From Bacillota bacterium (GTDB taxonomy: Bacteria > Bacillota > Clostridia > Christensenellales > Aristaeellaceae), in the NCBI GenBank assembly GCA_023411375.1, contig JAEYOW010000037.1, forward strand, positions 1 to 64,000: 64,000 nucleotides of DNA, in the 5' to 3' direction. Positions 8,253 through 16,319 of the stretch are shown in pieces. A program made the translations under genes and the position numbers. The notes beneath the pieces are model-generated. The model worked only from the letters and a program-made list of their open reading frames with translations. It was not told the DNA's origin and did no database searches. Numbering within the stretch: position 1 is the first letter of the stretch; each line of letters starts with the position of its first letter.

Positions 8253-8281
8253 GTTTGAGCCCTCCTTAAAAATGTGTATTG

Positions 8282-8307
8282 AAAAACCGCCCTCGTTGGA
8301 GAGCGGT
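8282..8307 (-). terminator. Terminator between tail fibre and holin
   Basis: Minus-strand ACCGCTCTC-caac-GAGGGCGGT stem (8307-8286) followed by TTTTT. It would reduce read-through from the tail genes into the lysis genes. Confidence 0.7.
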
Positions 8308-8326
8308 CAATCCCATAGTAGGACCG

Positions 8327-10348
8327 TTACGTTCCGATTGCGAACCAGTCCACGGCGCGGCTGGTATTGAAGCTGCCGCCTACGACAATGGAGCAGCCTG
8401 TGGTCGTTTTGCTGTGCACCTTGATCGCGCCGTTGTCGCCCGACCAGTTACTGCCCGTGGTGGAGTAGGTCACGAACACCTTGGGTACGGAAGTAAACCC
8501 CGCCGATGAATAACTGATGCTGATGGACGCGCTGCCGTTGATGTTCGTGCTCCCATAAGCGAACTTGAATGGGAGCCGCGCCGCCGCTAAGGTTCCGGAT
8601 TGGATATCTTCCGCCGCATGATTGTGGCTGCTGGCCGCCGCGCCAAGATTCGTCCGGGCATCAGCCGCCGTGGTTGCGCCCGTGCCGCCGTTGGCGACGG
8701 GTACAGCGCCGGAGGTATCGCCCAAGCCCAGCGCGTTTCGAGCAGCCGCAACAGTCGTTTGACCAGTCCCGCCGTTGGCAATGGGCACCGCGCCTTCTGT
8801 GTTGCCGAGGCCGAACGCGTTTCTCGCGGCGGCGATAGTCGTTTGCCCCGTACCGCCCTTTTCAATGGGCGCGACCGTGCTGGATTCACCCATCATGTCC
8901 ACAATATTCTGATCGCCGATATACAGCCCCCAGTCCGCGTTGATCTGCACCCGCTGATCGGCCTCGCACATCGTGCCGATACCCAGCCCCTGCCCGCCCG
9001 GACGGAAGTGCAGGAAACGGTCAATGGACGGTACGCGCCCTGTCACCGTGGTGGTCATGATGCCATCTGTTACGGTATAGACGATCGTCCAGCCGTATTG
9101 GACGCTCAGCCCGCCATTGCCAATAACATGAATGCTCCCGCTGTCCGGCTGACCGGTGTACCCGGTGTCCGGCGACCAGGTGCCGCTGGAGCGCTTGTAG
9201 CCAATGGTCAACGTCGCCGTCGCTCCCGTGAGCGTGGAGATCACCCAGCTTGCCTTGCAGCTGGCGTAGGCGCCATTCCGCTGTGCTGTACCGGAGGCGT
9301 CGCAGCGAAATTCTGTCGTGCCGGTGATCCGGGGCGCGGCGTAGCCGGTGACATAAATCGAGGCGGTCTTGCTGGCCGTTCGGCCCCTTGAGTCCCACAC
9401 CTGCGCGGTGAACGTGATATTACCCGCCGTTTTCAGAACGCCTGTGGTCAGGGAATAGGCGGCGGCGGTTTCGCCATTGCCTGTGATCTGCACGCGGGAG
9501 ATGGTCGCGCCATACTGCCCGGATGCGCCGCTTAAGGCGGCCTGCGCCGAGGACACGTTTTGCAGCGTCAAACTGTTGTAGGGATTCACCGCCGCTACTG
9601 AAAGCGTGGCCAGTGTCGGCACAATACCGCCGGGGACCGTGACGGTAAAACTGGCCGTAGTCGCGCCGATCAGCGTTGCGCCCGCGTAGGTCTGCATGGT
9701 GACGGTCGCCGTGCCGGACGCGGCGTTCGGAATCTGGTTCATCCATTCGGCGGGGATCGTCACACTGTGACTGGTTTCTCCCGCCGCCGCGCTGCTGGTG
9801 AAGGAAGCGCCGCCGAACTTCCATGTGAAGGTATGCGACAGATCACCGCTGTTCATGGAGATATTCGCGGTAATCGCCGTGCCCGCGTCGCAGCTGGTTT
9901 TATTCAGCGCGAGCGAGGAAGTGAGATAATCCAAATCCATGGTCGCGGTGACGGAGAGCGTGCTGCCGGAATTAAAGTGGAAGTAGCCCTTTGTTACCTT
10001 TAGCTGCGCGTCCGTGGGCGGATACTTGCCCATCAGGCTGAGCGTCGCGGCGGAGGCGGTCTGCGTGAAATTGCTCCACGAGGTGTGGCTGGCGTAAAAG
10101 CTCGCCGTGATATAGCCCAGCACGCACCATTGTCCGTTCAGCTGAACCTGCACCTGCATTTCGTAGCCGTTGGCGGAGGAGCCGTTGGTGTTGGCGTTGG
10201 TGAACTTGCAGGCCGTGATTGCGCTGACGGTGGACTGCCCAATGTCGCCGCTGTAGGAGGCGGTGTTGTAGCCGAAGTAGGGGTCGTCGCTGCCCGCGCT
10301 CGCGCCATAGGAGCCTGTTTTATAAAAGGAATAAGTAAGCGTCGCCAT
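8327..10348 (-). CDS. Tail fibre/receptor-binding protein, DUF859-like
   Basis: A 673-residue protein. The N-terminal two thirds match the DUF859-like siphophage tail proteins (MATLTYSFYKTGSYG start; Ig-like beta segments; VPTLATLSVAAVNPYN). The region 500-590 holds three repeats of about 26 residues (VPIANGGTGQTTVAAARNAL), a hinge type common in tail fibres. The C-terminus is a short beta tip. It would sit at the baseplate and contact the host surface. The start has AAGGAGA at good spacing. It is 11 bp downstream of the tail endopeptidase-like gene and ends before a terminator. Confidence 0.8.
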   Translation of the reverse strand: MATLTYSFYKTGSYGASAGSDDPYFGYNTASYSGDIGQSTVSAITACKFTNANTNGSSANGYEMQVQVQLNGQWCVLGYITASFYASHTSWSNFTQTASAATLSLMGKYPPTDAQLKVTKGYFHFNSGSTLSVTATMDLDYLTSSLALNKTSCDAGTAITANISMNSGDLSHTFTWKFGGASFTSSAAAGETSHSVTIPAEWMNQIPNAASGTATVTMQTYAGATLIGATTASFTVTVPGGIVPTLATLSVAAVNPYNSLTLQNVSSAQAALSGASGQYGATISRVQITGNGETAAAYSLTTGVLKTAGNITFTAQVWDSRGRTASKTASIYVTGYAAPRITGTTEFRCDASGTAQRNGAYASCKASWVISTLTGATATLTIGYKRSSGTWSPDTGYTGQPDSGSIHVIGNGGLSVQYGWTIVYTVTDGIMTTTVTGRVPSIDRFLHFRPGGQGLGIGTMCEADQRVQINADWGLYIGDQNIVDMMGESSTVAPIEKGGTGQTTIAAARNAFGLGNTEGAVPIANGGTGQTTVAAARNALGLGDTSGAVPVANGGTGATTAADARTNLGAAASSHNHAAEDIQSGTLAAARLPFKFAYGSTNINGSASISISYSSAGFTSVPKVFVTYSTTGSNWSGDNGAIKVHSKTTTGCSIVVGGSFNTSRAVDWFAIGT

Positions 10349-10359
10349 GCTCGTTCTCC

Positions 10360-13300
10360 TTACGTTTCGTCGTTCCAGTCCACCAGCAGTCCATCCGTAT
10401 CCGACAGCGTCGCCACAAACCCGCCGAAGGTCAGGCTCTTTTTAATCGTCAGGTTGGGCACGGACGCGCCGTCGCTGCCGAAAGCGGCCACCTCCACGTT
10501 CTTGTGGATGATGGTCATGCCGTCCGAATCATACCGGCTGTAAGTGTCCTCGTCGCTGCGCCCGATCACCAGACCGTCCGAAAAGCTCATGTAGTGATTG
10601 ACGTTCTCGGCGGTCGTGTGGACAAGGGACAGCCCGTCCTCGGTGAGCGACATGCGGGTTTCCAGCGCGGCCAAGGACGCGGCCTGACCGTCCAGCGTCT
10701 GCGCCTGCGTATCCAGCGCGGACTGCTGATTGCCCAGTGTTTCCTGCTGGGAAGAAAGCGCCTGCTGTTGGGAGGAAACGGTGTCCTGCAAGGTCATGAC
10801 GCTGCCCGCCGTGGCCTGCACCGTTTCCTCCTGCGCGGCGGCTTTCTCACTGGCCTCCTGCGCGGTCTCCTGCGCGTTTGCAGCCGCTGTCTGAGCGTTG
10901 CCCGCAGCGGTTTTCGCGTTCTGCGCGGCAGTGGCGATCAGCTGAATGCCCGCGTTGCCCGTCAGCACCAGCTTTTCGCCAAAGTCGGAGGAAATGAGGT
11001 CGGTGGTGATAGCGCCCGCTTTAATATGAGAAGCAGTAATGGCTTCTGCGGCAATCTCCGCGCCGGTGATCGTACCCGCCAGAATCTCATTGGCGGTGAT
11101 GGTTTTTGCCGCGATCTCGTTCGCTGTGATGGCGTTGGCCACGATCTTGTCGGCGGTGATCGTGCGCTCGGTCAGTACATAGCCGTCAATGGTGTCCACC
11201 TGCGTGGAAACCAGCTCACCCATGTTGTTGATAGCGTAGATGATGGACTGTTCGCTGCCCCGGATAATGAGCCGCTCCACGGAAAGGATACCCGCCGTGA
11301 TTTTGCTGGCCGTCAGTTCGACGATCTTCGCGTCGGTAATGCTGGCGTCCGCGATCTGCGCCGTGCCTACCGCGCCGGTCTCAATAAGCGCGGAGGTAAT
11401 CGCGCCCAAGGCAATCTTGGCCGTTTCAATGGTGGCGTTGGCAATCTGCGCGTTTGTAATGGCGGCCTGCGCGATCTTTGCGGTCGTGACGGCCAGATCA
11501 TTGATCATGGAGGTGTCCACGGTCAGGTCGGCGATCTTCGCCCGGGTAATGGAGGCGTCCTGTATCTTCGCCGTGGTGATGGCCGCGTCGTCGATCTGGG
11601 CGGAGCCAATCGCCGCGCGGACGATCTTCGCCCGCGTCACGGCAAGGTCGGCGATCTTCGCGGTGGTAATGGCGGCGTCTTTGATCTTGGCTTCGTTCAC
11701 GGCCAAGTCCTCGATATGCGCCGTGCGAATGGAAACATCCTTGATCTTAGCGCTTGTAATCGCCGCGTCCGCGATCTTCGCTTCCGTCACAGCCAAAGCG
11801 CCGATCTTGGCTTCGTCGATAGCGGCCTGCGCGATCTTCGCCTTGGTCACCGCCGCGTCGTCGATATTCGCGGTCTGGATAGCGGCTTCGGCAATCAGTG
11901 CGTGCGTAATCGCCGCGTCCTGAATGTGCGCGGTCTGGATGGCCGCCATGCCGATCTGCAAACTGCCCACGGAACCGTTGATAAGCTGCCCTGCACCCAC
12001 CGAGTTGATGGCCAGCTTGCTGCCCGTAATGACGCCAGAGGCCAGCTGCCGCGCGGTGATCATATTGGTTTCCAGCGTATCGGCCACCGTGCCCAGCGTC
12101 ATGGCGGTGTACTTTTTCGTCAGGCAGTCGTAGGTGTACTGCGTCATGCGCATGGATACGGATACCCCGATGCGCGGCGCGATGACCCGCACGGCGTCGC
12201 CGAGAAAGATATCCTGCAAAGGCTTATAATCCTTGTATTCCTCGGTGTTCGCGCAATTGATGAAATCCACCTTGAGCGTGACGGTCGGCAGGTCGCAGCC
12301 CTTGTCGTACTCCGTCTGCGCGGCCTTGCGCATTTCGGCGTAGCACTGCGCCTTGCTCTTGGGCTCGTCGCCGTCTGTGACTTCCTTCGCGTCGTCCACG
12401 GGCAGATGAATCCATTTCGGATGCGGGTAACTGCCGATATTGGAGCTGTCCACGTACAGTTCGGGGAGATACAGCACTTCGCCGTCCTTGGTTTCGCCGG
12501 TGGGCATGATGCGCGTGACCACGTCGGTCAAATCCACGTCGTAGGAAACGCCCAGCAAGTTCTTGCCCTGCCGAATCTGCACGTCGGTGTCATGACCTAC
12601 GCGGGGCACGAGGAACACGTCGAACCAATCTCGTGCCAGCTCCGCGCCGTACTTTTCCGTCAGCCCGCTCTCGCCAAGCAGTGCGTCCACGGGATTAACG
12701 TTCTCAAAGGAAACGCCCTCGGCGGTGGTGGTGAGGTCAGAATAGAAGGAAAAGTCATGGGCGGATAAGCATTGGTCACAGATGCCAAGAGCCACCGCCG
12801 CTCCTGTCAGGGAGGACGATGGCTCATACTTTTTGATCATGTTGTCCAGCAGGTCATAGAACACATGCCGGGCGTAGACGGTGATTTTATCAAGCTCGGG
12901 CACGACCCGGTAAATGCGAAACGGCTGATCCCGAAGCTGCCGCGCTTCGCTCACGCTTTGGGCGGCGGCGGTCAGCGAGCCTTCCGTGCGCACATACTCA
13001 ATGAAGGTCGTGGACATATACCCGCGCTTGCCGTCCGGCAGGATAACCTCGTACCAAGAGGAATTGGTCTTGGAAACTAACTGCATTTCGGTGCCGTTCT
13101 TGTACTGCTTAAGTATTTTATAGCGGTTGCCCGGCCCGGAGCGCAAACGAAGCGTGCCCCCGCGAACATTCGCCGCCGACACATCGGTATTGACCCGATA
13201 GATCTGGGCACGGGTGTCCTCGCCCTGAATGCTCATGCTGACGCGGGGCGTAACGCTGGCAGGCACGGGCGCGCGGAGGATGCAGCCCTCCACGAGCCGC

Positions 13301-13449
13301 CGCCATTTGCCCGCCTCGTCCAGCGGATGTACCAGCGTAAGCTCCCATTCGCCGTTCAGGGTCTCCGTCACCGTTGCGGACTGCGGGCAGACAGGGCCGT
13401 AACCGTTCGTGGAAAAGTCCGTACAGTCGGCGGGATAGATACAGATCGT
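10360..13449 (-). CDS. Tail-associated protein (Tal-like) with SH3 domain and decapeptide repeats
   Basis: A 1029-residue protein of the phage minor structural/prophage tail endopeptidase family. The N-terminal domain is ICIYPADCTDFSTNG...TETLNGEWELTLVHP; a bacterial SH3 domain follows (about 90-135, LRLRSGPGNRYKILKQY). Residues about 475-740 hold some 26 decapeptide repeats of the form AITTAKIADL, predicted to fold as a beta-helix, then a coiled coil and a terminal domain. Homology starts before the first GTG (13371). The best start is an ACG at 13449-13447, with GAGGTGA seven to eight bases upstream and a stop just before. It probably forms the tail tip. Confidence 0.75.
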   Translation of the reverse strand, partial: TICIYPADCTDFSTNGYGPVCPQSATVTETLNGEWELTLVHPLDEAGKWRRLVEGCILRAPVPASVTPRVSMSIQGEDTRAQIYRVNTDVSAANVRGGTLRLRSGPGNRYKILKQYKNGTEMQLVSKTNSSWYEVILPDGKRGYMSTTFIEYVRTEGSLTAAAQSVSEARQLRDQPFRIYRVVPELDKITVYARHVFYDLLDNMIKKYEPSSSLTGAAVALGICDQCLSAHDFSFYSDLTTTAEGVSFENVNPVDALLGESGLTEKYGAELARDWFDVFLVPRVGHDTDVQIRQGKNLLGVSYDVDLTDVVTRIMPTGETKDGEVLYLPELYVDSSNIGSYPHPKWIHLPVDDAKEVTDGDEPKSKAQCYAEMRKAAQTEYDKGCDLPTVTLKVDFINCANTEEYKDYKPLQDIFLGDAVRVIAPRIGVSVSMRMTQYTYDCLTKKYTAMTLGTVADTLETNMITARQLASGVITGSKLAINSVGAGQLINGSVGSLQIGMAAIQTAHIQDAAITHALIAEAAIQTANIDDAAVTKAKIAQAAIDEAKIGALAVTEAKIADAAITSAKIKDVSIRTAHIEDLAVNEAKIKDAAITTAKIADLAVTRAKIVRAAIGSAQIDDAAITTAKIQDASITRAKIADLTVDTSMINDLAVTTAKIAQAAITNAQIANATIETAKIALGAITSALIETGAVGTAQIADASITDAKIVELTASKITAGILSVERLIIRGSEQSIIYAINNMGELVSTQVDTIDGYVLTERTITADKIVANAITANEIAAKTITANEILAGTITGAEIAAEAITASHIKAGAITTDLISSDFGEKLVLTGNAGIQLIATAAQNAKTAAGNAQTAAANAQETAQEASEKAAAQEETVQATAGSVMTLQDTVSSQQQALSSQQETLGNQQSALDTQAQTLDGQAASLAALETRMSLTEDGLSLVHTTAENVNHYMSFSDGLVIGRSDEDTYSRYDSDGMTIIHKNVEVAAFGSDGASVPNLTIKKSLTFGGFVATLSDTDGLLVDWNDET

Positions 13450-13475
13450 AAGAGGTCACCTCGCTTTCAGGGCAT

Positions 13476-13505
13476 AAAGAAAGCGCCCATCGAAGGATGG
13501 ACGCT
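13476..13505 (-). terminator. Terminator of the embedded toxin-antitoxin pair
   Basis: Minus-strand AGCGTCCATC-cttc-GATGGGCGCT followed by TTCTTT, between the toxin stop and the tail-associated protein. It insulates the cargo pair from the tail operon. Confidence 0.6.
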
Positions 13506-13527
13506 GATAGTGCTGGACGCTGTCCTT

Positions 13528-13857
13528 TTATTCTAATGGCATTTGACCCAACACCGATATTTGATCTCGTTTCTCATAAACTATGGCGGTAATCCAAACG
13601 ATTTTGACGGTCTCTTCGATCCAGAAGTAAATGATAAAGTGGTGCACAATCAGCTTGTGTATACCCAGACCATGCCACGGTTCTTCTTCTGTTAGTCGGA
13701 CACGACCGGGCATAAAGGAGAGCTGGCTCATATCATTTTTTAAACGATTCTTCCAGTTCTCCGCAATATCAGGCACCATAAGAACGTCCGAAATATAGTC
13801 TAGCGCTGCCTGAATCTGCTCGATGGCGTTTGGCGTTAACTTGATACAATAGCTCAT
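13528..13857 (-). CDS. RelE/ParE-family toxin
   Basis: A 109-residue protein with the RelE/ParE fold pattern: KLTPNAIEQIQAALDYISDVL at the N-terminus, RLKNDMSQLSFMPGRVRL in the middle and IYFWIEETVKIVWITAIVYEKRDQ at the end. Such toxins cleave mRNA on the ribosome (RelE) or poison gyrase (ParE); sequence alone does not decide. The start overlaps the antitoxin stop as ATGA. The pair is inserted between the distal tail protein and the tail-associated protein, in the phage direction but with its own promoter and terminator, as expected of cargo that stabilises the prophage. Confidence 0.8.
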   Translation of the reverse strand: MSYCIKLTPNAIEQIQAALDYISDVLMVPDIAENWKNRLKNDMSQLSFMPGRVRLTEEEPWHGLGIHKLIVHHFIIYFWIEETVKIVWITAIVYEKRDQISVLGQMPLE

Positions 13858-14159
13858 ACACGCGTTCCAGTGCTGATTCTGTCAAACGCGGCGTCCAGTT
13901 CCATTCCTTGTCCGGCTTTCGCCTGTTTCAGCCCTTCTCCCATCATAACATCAAACTGTTCTTTTGTCATAAGGTCGCGGACGGGAAGCGTGGAAGGAAT
14001 ACTGAGTGAAAAGGGAATACCGTTGTTCATTATTATTTGCCGATAGAGCGCGTTAATCACCACAGAAACCGGCAAGCCAAGGCGTTCCATTACGTTTTCT
14101 GCCTGCGTTTTGACCTCTGGTTCAACCCGCGCCATCACATTCGCGCTTTTCGCTGCCAT
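13854..14159 (-). CDS. RelB/DinJ-family antitoxin
   Basis: A 101-residue protein with the ribbon-helix-helix start of RelB/DinJ antitoxins (NVMARVEPEVKTQAENVMERLGLPVSVVINALYRQI) and a flexible C-terminus (MTKEQFDVMMGEGLKQAKAG) that would wrap the toxin. The chosen ATG at 14159 has GGTGA eight bases upstream. ATG at 14174 (MVKIL) overlaps that site and is less likely. The protein should neutralise the toxin encoded downstream and repress its own promoter at the inverted repeat 14197-14223. Confidence 0.8.
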   Translation of the reverse strand: MAAKSANVMARVEPEVKTQAENVMERLGLPVSVVINALYRQIIMNNGIPFSLSIPSTLPVRDLMTKEQFDVMMGEGLKQAKAGQGMELDAAFDRISTGTRV

Positions 14160-14186
14160 AAGTATCTTCACCATCCTTTCGGCTAT

Positions 14187-14223
14187 AGTATAGCATATTT
14201 GTATCGCGGTATGCAATACAAAT
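14187..14223 (-). promoter_or_regulatory. Promoter and operator of the RelBE-type pair
   Basis: Minus strand: TTGCAT (14216-14211), 18 bp, TATACT (14192-14187). A perfect inverted repeat ATTTGTAT...ATACAAAT (14197-14204 and 14216-14223) overlaps the -35 and spacer, as expected for autorepression by the antitoxin. Confidence 0.65.
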
Positions 14224-14241
14224 ATAAAATATTCGAGAACG

Positions 14242-14943
14242 CTATAAATATCGACAGTTCGGCTTCACGACCACGCTCGCCACCGCGCCCGACCAGCTGA
14301 CCGCGTTCGCGCCGGGCTGGAGCAGCGGGAATTCGCCGCTCATGCTGCCGTTCAGGCTGGTCGCGCCTTTGTACGCTTCCATGAGCGTGCTGTCCAGGGT
14401 AATGCTGTCCTTAATGCCTTCCAGCTGCACAATGGTCATGCCCACCATCAGCGTAATGTCCCCGCTTCCGTACACCGTGATGATCGGCTCGGAATACACA
14501 TTGCCGGGGTTGTTCACAAAAGTGGTCGATGCGGTCAGCGTGACGTCCGCTACATCCGCCAGATACCAGAACGGCTTGCAGCGGAAATTGGCTGCGAAGG
14601 AGCGGTGCGGATTCCCGCGCAGAATTTTCTCAAAGCTGATCTGATTGGCCACTCGCGCCTTGTAGTATCCGCCCGGCCTGTTGGCAAAGGTGACTGTGCC
14701 GGAGCCTTTGAGCCACCCCGCAATAGTGGGAATCCGCGCAGGGCCATCCAGCCAGCAGGACGCCGTCAGCACCAGATCGTCATACACATCGTCTCCTTCC
14801 AGCGTGGTCAGACTGCCGGGGCGACCAGGGACGTTCGTGTATGTCACGCGCTCGGAGGGAATCATCAGGGGCGGCTGTTCCGAGACGTGGATACCAAAGT
14901 CCGTACAGCGCGTGTCGTTCCAGGTGAACCAGTCATATGCCAT
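14242..14943 (-). CDS. Distal tail protein (Dit-like)
   Basis: A 233-residue protein of the siphovirus distal tail/tail component family: start MAYDWFTWNDTRCTDFGIHV, core VTYTNVPGRPGSLTTLEGDDVYDDLVL, and a C-terminal beta-sandwich (VYSEPIITVYGSGDITLMVG). Dit joins the tail tube to the baseplate hub. The start at 14943 has AGGAGG seven bases upstream; ATG-ATG allows 14946 as well. In undisturbed phages Dit lies between the tape measure and the Tal protein. Here cargo genes separate it from both. Confidence 0.82.
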   Translation of the reverse strand: MAYDWFTWNDTRCTDFGIHVSEQPPLMIPSERVTYTNVPGRPGSLTTLEGDDVYDDLVLTASCWLDGPARIPTIAGWLKGSGTVTFANRPGGYYKARVANQISFEKILRGNPHRSFAANFRCKPFWYLADVADVTLTASTTFVNNPGNVYSEPIITVYGSGDITLMVGMTIVQLEGIKDSITLDSTLMEAYKGATSLNGSMSGEFPLLQPGANAVSWSGAVASVVVKPNCRYL

Positions 14944-15040
14944 CATTCCACCTCCTAAGGAAAATGTGATTTGTGATTGGTTTGCAGAAAAAGCACCATC
15001 AAAAAACGCTGCTTTCCTATTCAATCTGTTGATAAATGGA

Positions 15041-15046
15041 TATAAT
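15041..15046 (+). promoter_or_regulatory. -10 element ahead of msrAB
   Basis: TATAAT on the plus strand, 80 bp before the msrAB start. No good -35 is visible (the nearest hexamer at 17 bp is TATTCA), so this is a weak or activated promoter at best. Confidence 0.35.
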
Positions 15047-15125
15047 CATGGTGACAGCGGATTTTGCCATTACGGTTTGGCAGCCTTGCGCTGCCGGGAG
15101 AATGAAGCCTGAATGGAGATGCGCT

Positions 15126-16244
15126 ATGAAAAAAAGAGCTTGGTTCCTTGCTTTCATATTTCTTTGCTCTCTTTTGCTGGGGAGCAACGCCATGGGAGCG
15201 TCTCAGAGCAAAATGTCAGGAACGACGGACAAGGAGGCGGCTGTTTTGACAGGTCAGGGGATTGATAATACTTATGTGAAAGCAGAAGGTCGGGAAGTCA
15301 TCTATCTGGCGGGCGGGTGCTTTTGGGGAATGGAAAAGTTGGCGCAGGCGCTGCCGGGCGTCACGAACGCGGTCAGCGGCTACGCAAACGGAACCAGCGA
15401 CAGCACCCCTTCTTATGAGCTGGTTTGCAGGGGCGGGACAGGATATAAAGAAACCGTGCGAGTGGTTTATGACCCTGCTGTGATTACGCTGCCGCAGATT
15501 CTGCAAGCCTATTTCCTTGTGATCGATCCTACCGTATCAAACCGTCAGGGCAACGACGCAGGCGCGCAGTATCAGACGGGGGTTTATTATAACGATGCAG
15601 CCACCCAAGAGATGGTAGAGCGCATCGTGGCAACGGAAATGAAGAAGTACGATGCTTTCTTTGTGGAGCATGAACCGCTTGTCAATTTCTATGACGCGGA
15701 AGACTACCATCAGGATTACCTTGAGAAGAATCCCAATGGCTACTGCCATATTCCGGCGCATGAAATTGACGAGGTTGCAGCGCTGATTACGGCGGAGGAA
15801 GGGTATGAAAAGCCCACGCAGGAGCAGCTAAAGCAAGTGTTGACGGCTGAACAGTATGCTGTAACGCAGAATGCCGACACAGAGCTTCCCTTCACCGGCG
15901 AATACTGGAATACCTTTGAGGAAGGCATTTATGTGGATGTAACGACCGGCCAGCCGCTTTTCCGCTCCGCAGACAAATATCAGGGAAGCTGTGGATGGCC
16001 CAGCTTTTCAGCGCCAATTTACGAGGGAGTGGTGCGCTATTCGGACGATGCCTCCCATGGTATGGATCGCACCGAAGTGCGCAGCGATGTGGGCGACGCG
16101 CACCTTGGACACATCTTCACCAATGATCCGGAATCGCCCAATGGCGTCCGTTACTGCATCAACAGCGCATCCCTTCGTTTTATTCCGAAAGCAGAAATGG
16201 CTTCGCAGGGTTACGGTCCCTACTTGATCCTGCTTGAGGAATGA
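15126..16244 (+). CDS. msrAB: Secreted peptide methionine sulfoxide reductase MsrA-MsrB
   Basis: A 372-residue bifunctional reductase. A signal peptide (KKRAWFLAFIFLCSLLLGSNAMGA) is followed by MsrA with GGCFWGME (Cys65) and MsrB with SCGWPSF (Cys289) and RYCINSASLRF (catalytic Cys344). The zinc CxxC pairs of many MsrB proteins are absent. It should repair S- and R-methionine sulfoxide in exported or surface proteins. It is on the plus strand, against the tail operon, between distal tail and tape measure genes. It has its own ribosome-binding site (GGAGA) and terminator, which marks it as lysogenic-conversion cargo. Confidence 0.92.
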   Translation: MKKRAWFLAFIFLCSLLLGSNAMGASQSKMSGTTDKEAAVLTGQGIDNTYVKAEGREVIYLAGGCFWGMEKLAQALPGVTNAVSGYANGTSDSTPSYELVCRGGTGYKETVRVVYDPAVITLPQILQAYFLVIDPTVSNRQGNDAGAQYQTGVYYNDAATQEMVERIVATEMKKYDAFFVEHEPLVNFYDAEDYHQDYLEKNPNGYCHIPAHEIDEVAALITAEEGYEKPTQEQLKQVLTAEQYAVTQNADTELPFTGEYWNTFEEGIYVDVTTGQPLFRSADKYQGSCGWPSFSAPIYEGVVRYSDDASHGMDRTEVRSDVGDAHLGHIFTNDPESPNGVRYCINSASLRFIPKAEMASQGYGPYLILLEE

Positions 16245-16271
16245 TGATTCATAGCGGCATAAATATTGGGA

Positions 16272-16308
16272 ACAGCATGCAAACCAATGGATCATTCGTG
16301 CATGCTGT
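16272..16308. terminator. Bidirectional hairpin between msrAB and the tape measure gene
   Basis: ACAGCATGCA...TGCATGCTGT, a perfect 10-bp stem between two convergent genes; the plus strand continues CCCATTTTG. Confidence 0.55.
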
Positions 16309-16319
16309 CCCATTTTGAA

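Noticed and set aside
11290..12040. Regular 30-bp repeats as a possible CRISPR array
   Set aside because: There are no unique spacers; the repeats are in frame and code for decapeptides of a tail protein.
10504..12768. Long plus-strand frame of 754 codons opposite the tail-associated protein gene
   Set aside because: It is antisense to a clear phage gene whose 30-bp repeats have no minus-to-plus stops; the protein is arginine/glycine-rich nonsense without ribosome-binding site.
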